Of a stretch of DNA of 8,462 nucleotides, positions 1 through 4,741 are shown piece after piece. Positions within the stretch are counted from its first letter, which is position 1. Every line of letters starts with the position of its first letter. A model generated the notes under the pieces. It had not been told where the DNA came from, did no database searches, and saw only the letters and a list, made by a program, of their open reading frames with translations. Source of the stretch: Armatimonadota bacterium (lineage in GTDB: Bacteria > Armatimonadota > Zipacnadia > Zipacnadales > FEN-943); contig JANZZA010000005.1 in NCBI GenBank assembly GCA_026419655.1, positions 1 through 8,462 on the forward strand. The letters are read 5' to 3'. The position numbers and the translations under genes were made by a program.

Positions 1-46
1 CCACTACGAGGAAGATAAGGAGCGGAGCCCCTGTTCTTGTGCTCAC
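1..46 (-). CDS. Start of a truncated gene running off the left edge (putative membrane or exported protein)
   Basis: Reading leftward, a GTG at 46-44 opens 15 codons (MSTRTGAPLLIFLVV) without a stop before the window ends. The start is preceded by GGGAGG (complement of 57-62) at a 10-nt spacing, and further upstream by a TTGACA/TATGTT promoter candidate at 104-133. An in-frame TTG at 52-50 is a second possible start but sits only 4 nt from the Shine-Dalgarno. After a short polar stretch with one arginine, the residues turn strongly hydrophobic (LLIFLVV), as at the start of a signal peptide or a first membrane segment. No family can be recognised from 15 residues. The case rests on promoter, ribosome site and start being correctly ordered and spaced, not on homology, so the call is tentative. 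Confidence 0.35.
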   Translation of the reverse strand, partial: MSTRTGAPLLIFLVV

Positions 47-103
47 CGGCAACCCACCTCCCGCTCACTTCCCTGTCCCTGGCCCCGCCCCCACAGCCCA
101 TCC

Positions 104-133
104 AACATACAACGCTATGGCAGTATTTGTCAA
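104..133 (-). promoter_or_regulatory. Sigma70-like promoter directed toward the left edge
   Basis: On the minus strand a perfect -35 hexamer TTGACA (complement of 128-133) is followed after 18 nt by TATGTT (complement of 104-109), which matches TATAAT at four of six positions. Transcription would begin near 97, leaving about 50 nt of leader before the GTG at 46. The leader carries the GGGAGG ribosome site, which is the main reason to take the promoter seriously. Confidence 0.35.
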
Positions 134-217
134 CGGCCGTCCCTGCTGGGGGAGTATTCAGTTTACTCAGGATTTTGTTTCAGGCAGGAAGCAGTAAGGC
201 GCGGGGAATCGTCTCAG

Positions 218-339
218 GTGACCGTTGCAAAACGTGCCCTCGGGCGTCCCGAGTTGCCAAGCGAGTACAACCTTGGGGGATGCGAGACACACACTTTGCG
301 CGGCGGGTAGCCCCCCAATGGGCGTTTTGCGACGGTCTC
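218..339. mobile_element. MITE-like element, copy A (122 bp, terminal inverted repeats)
   Basis: The left end GTGACCGTTGCAAAACG (218-234) matches the reverse complement of the right end, GAGACCGTCGCAAAACG (323-339), at 15 of 17 positions. The element is flanked by the near-repeats CTCAG (213-217) and CTTAG (340-344), like a decayed 5-bp target duplication. There is no room for a transposase, so it would be non-autonomous. Its ends share GAC-Y-GTTGCAAAA with the element at 1828-1948, which has almost the same length. When that copy is reverse-complemented, both also carry GTACAAC at the same offset (265-271 here). The ends recall the CTGTTGCAAA core of IS6-family ends, but those insertion sequences are usually described with 8-bp duplications, so no family is assigned. 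Confidence 0.45.
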
Positions 340-575
340 CTTAGAAAACCGAATACTCACGGCATCTACCGGACTATCTCGCCACCGCAGGATTCTCCGT
401 CCGGGTCCCGGCAAAAAAGGATACAAATCCACGTCAATAACATGTTTCAGTGGCACGCGAGGTGAAAAGAATTATCCCCTCCGCCCGCATTCCCGAGCTT
501 TCTCCGCCTGCTGCCATATAGCGCAATTTGATGCAACGCCAGGCTCCCCAGGCCATCGGCGACGGAAGCTAGTAC

Positions 576-590
576 GCGCAGTGGCTGCGC
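576..590 (-). terminator. Small hairpin after the oxidoreductase gene
   Basis: GCGCAG (576-581) pairs perfectly with CTGCGC (585-590) around a 3-nt loop. It lies 5 nt beyond the TAG stop of the minus-strand oxidoreductase, where a transcript end would be expected. No run of U follows on that strand, so it is not a standard intrinsic terminator. It could simply be a stable 3' end structure. Confidence 0.2.
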
Positions 591-595
591 AACGG

Positions 596-1606
596 CTAGC
601 ACCCCACCGCTTTGCGGGTGGCCGCAGACTGCAGGCCGGCGTCGAGAATGGCCATCACCTTGAGGTTGTGCTCGATGCCCACAATCTCGTGGAAGGGTTT
701 GCCTGTGCGCAGGCAGTTGACGAAGTGCTCAGGGCCAGAGTTTTCCAAGGGCTGGGGGCCAGGCTCGATTTCCTCGCGAGCGCCGTCGCGGAGGACGATG
801 ATTTTCCCGCCCTCGCCATAAAAAGCGGTAGCCTTTGTGCCCCAGACGGTCAGATGCGGCCCCGGGTCGCCATGCTGGGTCCAGGTGGCCTCAAGGATAG
901 CAAAGGCCGACGGATAGCGCACCAGCATCACGGCATTGTCCTCGGTGTCGCCAAAGTCGTAACAGAGCCGGTCGGCCAGGGCGACGACATATTCGGCATC
1001 CTCGCCGATTAGGGCCAGCGATTCGCATGCCCCATAGCAGCAGAAGTCAAGCAAAGCACCGCCGCCGAATTCACGGAAAAACCACCACCCACCACGCCGA
1101 TCCTCCGGCATGACGCCACCAGTGGGGCCGGCATGCCCTGCCCGCAACCGAAACTCGAATATCCGCCCCAGGCTGCCAGAGCGCACGAGGTCAAGAAGAG
1201 TGTGAAAGGTCGGCGACCACATAAAAGGCCAGTTAGTCATCACACCAATCCCCGACGCCCGCGCCAGGTCCGAAATACGCCGGGCATGGTCGAGGCTGGC
1301 CGCCATGGGCTTTTCGAGCATCACGGGCACTCCAGCCGCGGCGCAGGCCTCAACTACGTCCAGGTGGCGCGAGTTTTCGGCGCAACAGATGACACCATCA
1401 GGCCGGGCCTCGGACAACAGGGAAGCATAATCAGGATAGACCTTCTCAATGCCGCGCTCGGCGGCCCACCTCTCGCAAAGGTCCGTGCGGATGGGGTCAG
1501 CGATGCCAACCAGGGCAACACCTTCAATAGCCTTGGCCTGATTGATGAGCGAGCCGATATGGCCATGGGCGATGCCCATGACTGCAAGTCTGGTCTGCGC
1601 AGCCAT
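596..1606 (-). CDS. Gfo/Idh/MocA family NAD(P)-dependent oxidoreductase
   Basis: This 336-residue protein has the usual length and layout of the Gfo/Idh/MocA family. These enzymes oxidise or reduce sugars, inositols and related polyols with a nicotinamide cofactor in the cytoplasm. An N-terminal Rossmann fold begins at residue 7 and carries the nucleotide loop as G11-I-A-H14-G-H16-I-G18, a variant of GxGxxG seen in one part of the family. The hallmark E98-K99-P100 follows. The C-terminal alpha/beta domain has the GGGALLDFCCYG block (181-192), where D187 and Y191 occupy the catalytic D-x-x-x-H/Y positions; tyrosine here is as in the glucose-fructose oxidoreductase branch. The ATG at 1606 has GGGAGG (complement of 1616-1621) 9 nt upstream. 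It is a lone gene, divergent from the kinase cluster and bracketed by two inverted-repeat elements. The substrate cannot be told from sequence. Confidence 0.93.
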   Translation of the reverse strand: MAAQTRLAVMGIAHGHIGSLINQAKAIEGVALVGIADPIRTDLCERWAAERGIEKVYPDYASLLSEARPDGVICCAENSRHLDVVEACAAAGVPVMLEKPMAASLDHARRISDLARASGIGVMTNWPFMWSPTFHTLLDLVRSGSLGRIFEFRLRAGHAGPTGGVMPEDRRGGWWFFREFGGGALLDFCCYGACESLALIGEDAEYVVALADRLCYDFGDTEDNAVMLVRYPSAFAILEATWTQHGDPGPHLTVWGTKATAFYGEGGKIIVLRDGAREEIEPGPQPLENSGPEHFVNCLRTGKPFHEIVGIEHNLKVMAILDAGLQSAATRKAVGC

Positions 1607-1827
1607 TCATAGATGCCTCCCGTCGAAGTTGGGCGCAGCTTTCGAGAAGCGGTGGCCAACACCTGCGTGAGTGAACCAGCGGTGGGCAATCCTTCGGCGC
1701 AGGCAGACGCATCCCCGGCCCTTACACCTGTCGCAGGTTGGGGAAAGACGCACGTATCAAGCGTATGCACCTGCACCCAAGCAGTGCCAGAAGATTTAGC
1801 AGAAGCGGCCAGGGCGACAACTCTTTT

Positions 1828-1948
1828 GGGACTGTTGCAAAAGTCGCTTTCCCGGCCCCAGGCGCAGTCGCAGGTGAAAGGTCAAACGCACGGCGTTGTA
1901 CACTTTCTTCAGTCTGGATAGGCTAACACCAGCTTTTGCAACAGTCTC
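1828..1948. mobile_element. MITE-like element, copy B (121 bp, terminal inverted repeats)
   Basis: The left end GGGACTGTTGCAAAAG (1828-1843) and the reverse complement of the right end, GAGACTGTTGCAAAAG (1933-1948), match at 15 of 16 positions, including 14 perfect inner bases. The 5-bp direct repeat CTTTT lies immediately outside both ends (1823-1827 and 1949-1953), as expected of a target duplication. At 121 bp it cannot encode a transposase. It shares end sequence, length and a 5-bp flanking repeat with the element at 218-339, and best aligns to it in the opposite orientation. The outward sequence GGGACTGTTGCAAAAGTCG resembles IS6-family ends as I remember them. The interiors of the two copies are poorly conserved. 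Confidence 0.5.
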
Positions 1949-1988
1949 CTTTTCAAAGCATTGTCCCCAGAAAGAGGTGGCGTGGGCA

Positions 1989-2020
1989 TCCTTTCGGGAC
2001 CATTGCCAGTGGTCAAAGGA
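1989..2020. repeat. Imperfect inverted repeat (bulged hairpin)
   Basis: TCCTTT (1989-1994) and GACCA (1998-2002) pair with TGGTC (2010-2014) and AAAGGA (2015-2020). This gives an 11-bp stem with a 3-nt bulge (CGG) on one side and a 7-nt loop. Neither strand has a U-run after it. It lies between the MITE-like element and the kinase promoter and could be a protein-binding site or the remains of a terminator. Confidence 0.35.
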
Positions 2021-2061
2021 AAATCCTGATGAAAACTGCGGACAGGAAAGCGAACGAGCCC

Positions 2062-2091
2062 TTGCTGAGACGGGCTATAGACCGTCATAAT
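2062..2091 (+). promoter_or_regulatory. Sigma70-like promoter for the kinase-CHAD cluster
   Basis: TTGCTG (2062-2067) and CATAAT (2086-2091) are separated by 18 nt. They match the -35 and -10 consensus at four and five of six positions. Transcription would start near 2098, giving a leader of about 70 nt before the first kinase. The spacing, the A/T-rich -10 in G/C-rich surroundings and the overlapping palindrome support it. Confidence 0.38.
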
Positions 2092-2097
2092 ATAGCC
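2073..2097. promoter_or_regulatory. Palindromic operator candidate over the -10 region
   Basis: GGCTATA (2073-2079) and TATAGCC (2091-2097) are perfect 7-bp inverted repeats separated by 11 nt. The pair covers the spacer and -10 hexamer of the promoter at 2062-2091 and ends at the predicted transcription start, a typical site for a dimeric repressor. No regulator gene is seen in the window, so the binding protein is unknown. Confidence 0.35.
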
Positions 2098-2169
2098 TAC
2101 TTACGGGGCCAGACCCCACAAGCCGGTGTGGATCGGACGTGTGCACGTAGCTCTGGGGGAATGCGGTAT

Positions 2170-2886
2170 ATGCTCCAGCCGAGTGATGAATACAGGGGAA
2201 AGCTCTTCGTGGTCGAGGGCGTTGATGGATCGGGGAAAAGCACGCAGATTCAACTGCTTCACAAGTGGCTGCAAGCGCAGGGCTATAGCTGCTTTTTCTC
2301 GGAATGGAATTCGTCGCCCCTGGTGAAGCGCACAACCAGTCGGGGCAAGAACCGGCGCTTACTGACGCCGCTGACTTTTAGTCTCATCCACGCCACAGAT
2401 TTTGCTGACCGCACCGAGCGCAACATCATCCCGCCCCTCCAGGCTGGAGCCGCTGTCCTGGCGGACCGCTACGTGTACACGGCCTTTGCTCGCGACGTGG
2501 CCCGCGGCTGCGACCCCGAATGGGTGCGTGCTGTCTACTCCTTCGCCGTCAAGCCGACCATCGCTTTCTATTTCCGCGTGCCACTTGAGGTTGCCCTGGA
2601 GCGCATTCTGTCCGGCCGCCCGGAACTGAAATGGTACGAGGCCGGCATGGACCTGGGCCTGTCCGACGACCCGTATGAATCCTTCAAGATTTTCCAGGCC
2701 CGCATAATGGAGCAATACGATCGCATTGTCGAGGAATTCGGCCTGACGGTGATAGACGGGACGCTGCCGATAGCCGTGCAGCAGCAGCAAGTGCGGGAGC
2801 TGGTGGCGCCACACCTGGCCGGGTTACTGCGCCGGCCCGAAGATGCATGGGTCACGGTGCCCACAGAAGGGGGTGCGCGGCAATGA
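2170..2886 (+). CDS. Thymidylate-kinase-like P-loop kinase with intact Walker A (first of a tandem pair)
   Basis: This is a 238-residue nucleoside-monophosphate-kinase-fold protein. Residues 11-25 give the first strand and an intact Walker A loop (G17-V-D-G-S-G-K23-S-T). A75-T-D-F-A-D-R81 and D99-R-Y101 follow, the latter matching the thymidylate kinase DR(Y/F) signature, and the protein ends in a helix-strand section reading V-I-D near 194-196. The EPGG loop of true thymidylate kinases is replaced by E45-W-N-S-S-P, so dTMP as substrate is doubtful. The ATG at 2170 was chosen because GGGGGA (2155-2160) lies 9 nt upstream; the ATG at 2161 would abut that site. In-frame ATGs at 2029 and 1936 would add residues unlike the family. 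It overlaps the next gene by ATGA and shares with it ATDFADR, DRYxY, an EW dipeptide and GMD...YESF, so the two are paralogues. It is the more likely catalytic partner. Confidence 0.85.
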   Translation: MLQPSDEYRGKLFVVEGVDGSGKSTQIQLLHKWLQAQGYSCFFSEWNSSPLVKRTTSRGKNRRLLTPLTFSLIHATDFADRTERNIIPPLQAGAAVLADRYVYTAFARDVARGCDPEWVRAVYSFAVKPTIAFYFRVPLEVALERILSGRPELKWYEAGMDLGLSDDPYESFKIFQARIMEQYDRIVEEFGLTVIDGTLPIAVQQQQVRELVAPHLAGLLRRPEDAWVTVPTEGGARQ

Positions 2887-3704
2887 GCGGTGAGTATTAC
2901 TGGGTACCCATCCCCGGCGCGGACATTCAAGGACCCTTGCCGGGTAAGCTCATCGTCCTGGAAGGCACCGACGGGGTGGGCCGCTCCACCCAGACCAGGC
3001 TGCTGCGCAACTGGCTGGAGAGCTCCGGTTTGGCCGTGTACGACACCGGTCTGACGCGTGGTGGGCTGGCAGGCCGTCATATCCAGGAGGCCAAAGAGGG
3101 CCACACCCTGGGACGCCGTACCCAGTGCCTGTTCTATGCCACCGACTTTGCCGACCGCCTGGAAAAAGAAATCGTCCCCGCCTTAAAGGCCGGCTCTGTA
3201 GTGCTCACCGACCGCTACATTTACTCGCTCATGGCCCGCGCCGCCGTGCGTGGCATGGAGCGGGAATGGCTCCGCAAACTTTACGGTTTCGCCCTCAAGC
3301 CCGATCTTATCCTCTACCTGAAGGTGAGCATCGAGCAGCTTGTCCCTCGTGTGCTTGCCAGCGGCGGCTTTGACTACTGGGAGTCTGGCATGGATTTCAT
3401 CGGCGCCGACAGCATGTATGAGTCCTTCACCCGCTATCAGACGGCGCTCCTGGAAGAGTTCGACCGCCTGTCAGAGGAATACGGTTTCGTTGTAATAGAC
3501 GCAAACCAGCCAATAAAGCAAGTCTTCCGCGAACTGCAAAAGCACGTCAAGAAGACCGTGGCGGACATGACGCCGGGCGAGACCGCTTTCACGGACTTCG
3601 TCGGTCATGTCATGCCGGTCGAAGAGACACCTCAGCAACAAGACCGTCGGTCCGTGGCCGAGGCCCTCAGGGATTTCTTCTCATCTATGCTCGAAGACGT
3701 CTAG
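2883..3704 (+). CDS. Thymidylate-kinase-like protein with Walker A lysine replaced by arginine (second of the pair)
   Basis: This 273-residue paralogue of the preceding kinase starts inside its stop codon (ATGA), with AGAAGGGGG (2865-2873) 9 nt upstream, so the two are translationally coupled. The P-loop reads G28-T-D-G-V-G-R34-S-T; codon 2982-2984 is CGC, putting arginine where the phosphate-binding lysine normally sits. Otherwise the core is well kept: A86-T-D-F-A-D-R92, D110-R-Y112, E128-W129, W166-E-S-G-M-D171, Y179-E-S-F182 and V204-I-D206. Where a thymidylate kinase has EPGG there is G56-L-T-R-G-G-L. A tail of about 50 residues (223-273) goes beyond the usual fold and ends in an amphipathic-looking acidic helix. 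It may be a weakened kinase or a non-catalytic partner of the first protein; thymidylate kinases normally dimerise. A conventional dTMP kinase is possible but less likely. Confidence 0.88.
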   Translation: MSGEYYWVPIPGADIQGPLPGKLIVLEGTDGVGRSTQTRLLRNWLESSGLAVYDTGLTRGGLAGRHIQEAKEGHTLGRRTQCLFYATDFADRLEKEIVPALKAGSVVLTDRYIYSLMARAAVRGMEREWLRKLYGFALKPDLILYLKVSIEQLVPRVLASGGFDYWESGMDFIGADSMYESFTRYQTALLEEFDRLSEEYGFVVIDANQPIKQVFRELQKHVKKTVADMTPGETAFTDFVGHVMPVEETPQQQDRRSVAEALRDFFSSMLEDV

Positions 3705-3786
3705 CCGCTCTTGGCCGCCCCACAGCTTGACCCAGGTAGAAGGATGCGGGGCAGCGACGCCGAACCTGCGCTTAGGGGGAGGAGAA

Positions 3787-4698
3787 GTGCCTAGACCGAT
3801 TATGCCAGAAGGTCTAACGCCGTCTACGCGGACTGCAAAGGCGGCACGGCTCATCATAGACGCCAAGATTGACGAGCTGCTAGCGTATGCCAAAAGCGCC
3901 ATCAGTGGGGACGTGGATGGCGTCCACGACATGCGGATAGCAAGCAAGCGGCTCCGAGAGGCCATGCGGCTATTCCGCCGGCTCCTGCCCAAGAAATGCT
4001 ATGCGCGCGTGATGGCCCTGGTGGAACAGCTCAATGATGCTCTGGGACGGGTGCGTGAATTGGACGTAATGATGGCAGATTGCGCTGCGCTGGCGACGCA
4101 GACTCCGCAGGCCGCCCCGGTGCTGGAGGTCGTTGCCGCCATCTGGGCCGAGCGCCGCGCCCAGGTGCAGGGCGACCTCGTATTGCTGTGGGACAATCTT
4201 TTGGGTAAAGGCAAGCTGCTGCGGCGCCTCCGGGGGATGGCCCGGAGCGCCGGAAAGCGCGGGAACAGGCTGTCTAAGCTACCCTTAGAACAGTACGCGT
4301 ATTTGGCAATCGCGGCCGCCACTGAGCGGGTGAAGCAAAGACTGGAGCCGGCCCTTAGCAGCAATGAGCCCGGGGCCCTCCATCCGTTGCGGATTGCTGT
4401 CAAGCGGCTCAAGTACAGTATTGAACCCTTCCTGACTGCGTTGCCAGCCCTGCAGGCGCCGTACGAGGATGTAGCCAAGCTGCAAGAAACACTGGGGACA
4501 GCACAGGACTATAATGTGCTTGCCCTGGCTTTGACTGATTACCTGGCCGAGCGAGAATTGCTTGACACGGAGGCCTCCCAAGCAGCAGTCAGTACGGTCA
4601 AAAATCGCCAAGCAGAGACATGTGCTGCAGCCCGGGAACAGGCCGCAATACTTTCAAGCACCGAGTGGTACCGCAAGCTGCTCGACGCAATGGACTAG
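3787..4698 (+). CDS. Stand-alone CHAD-domain protein (predicted polyphosphate-binding)
   Basis: This 303-residue, all-helical basic protein has both halves of a CHAD domain. The first has V46-H-D-M-R50-I-A-S-K54-R-L-R57, followed by G87-R-V-R90-E-L-D93-V. The second has L198-H-P-L-R202-I-A-V-K206-R-L-K209, followed by L236-G-T-A-Q-D241. The conserved histidines, arginines and lysines line the basic surface with which CHAD proteins bind inorganic polyphosphate. No CYTH (triphosphate tunnel) domain is fused, although the two often occur together. The GTG at 3787 is preferred because the purine tract AGGGGGAGGAGAA (3774-3786) ends right before it; the in-frame ATG at 3802 is 19 nt from GGAGG. 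It lies 82 nt after the second kinase on the same strand with no terminator visible between, so co-transcription is likely. Its neighbours suggest a polyphosphate- or nucleotide-linked role. Confidence 0.92.
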   Translation: MPRPIMPEGLTPSTRTAKAARLIIDAKIDELLAYAKSAISGDVDGVHDMRIASKRLREAMRLFRRLLPKKCYARVMALVEQLNDALGRVRELDVMMADCAALATQTPQAAPVLEVVAAIWAERRAQVQGDLVLLWDNLLGKGKLLRRLRGMARSAGKRGNRLSKLPLEQYAYLAIAAATERVKQRLEPALSSNEPGALHPLRIAVKRLKYSIEPFLTALPALQAPYEDVAKLQETLGTAQDYNVLALALTDYLAERELLDTEASQAAVSTVKNRQAETCAAAREQAAILSSTEWYRKLLDAMD

Positions 4699-4720
4699 CT
4701 CGGCGTTATAAGTGGCTGGT

Positions 4721-4740
4721 GCGGGACGCCCCTCCCCCGC
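4721..4740. terminator. G/C hairpin between the two convergent genes
   Basis: GCGGG (4721-4725) pairs with CCCGC (4736-4740) across a 10-nt loop, in the 43-bp gap where the CHAD gene and the large minus-strand gene converge. The position suits a shared transcript end, but no U-run follows on either strand and the stem is short, so this is weak. Confidence 0.15.
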
Positions 4741-4741
4741 A

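Larger units (their letters stand above)
47..595. other. Gene-free stretch left of the oxidoreductase
   Basis: No convincing coding region is seen on either strand. Open frames here have biased, low-complexity translations and one of them runs through the inverted-repeat element. The stretch holds a leftward promoter candidate (104-133), the 122-bp inverted-repeat element (218-339) and a small hairpin just after the oxidoreductase stop (576-590). Between 340 and 575 I see no structured RNA, tRNA or gene. Confidence 0.5.
1607..2169. other. Intergenic control region between the oxidoreductase and the kinase cluster
   Basis: This 563-bp stretch separates two divergently read genes. It holds the oxidoreductase ribosome site (complement of 1616-1621), the second MITE-like element (1828-1948), an imperfect inverted repeat (1989-2020), and a promoter with an overlapping palindrome (2062-2097). 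A short GGGG-CCAGA-CCCC hairpin lies at 2105-2117 in the presumed kinase leader. I found no convincing promoter for the oxidoreductase and no convincing gene. The kinase frame stays open back to 1936, but its translation there lacks any kinase-family character and enters the end of the inverted-repeat element. Confidence 0.5.

Noticed and set aside
214..456. Minus-strand open frame of 80 codons whose end (ARFATVT) resembles the translated end of the element at 1828-1948 (PAFATVS)
   Set aside because: The similarity comes from the shared terminal repeat being read in the same frame. Nothing looks like a transposase.
37..465. Plus-strand open frame of 142 codons at the left
   Set aside because: The translation is proline- and serine-rich with no domain, runs straight through the inverted-repeat element and has no good ribosome site.
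581..1012. Plus-strand open frame antisense to the oxidoreductase
   Set aside because: It is a shadow of the well-supported Gfo/Idh/MocA gene on the other strand, with no family features of its own.
1770..1800. TGGCAC on the minus strand, considered as half of a sigma54 promoter for the oxidoreductase
   Set aside because: The required GC dinucleotide at the correct distance from GG is absent.
1613..1921. Plus-strand open frame of 102 codons in the intergenic region
   Set aside because: It has no recognisable motifs, and its last third is the inside of the MITE-like element.
1936..2169. N-terminal extension of the first kinase back to ATG 2029 or 1936
   Set aside because: The added residues are unlike the kinase family, overlap the mobile-element end and the promoter, and the ribosome site fits the ATG at 2170.
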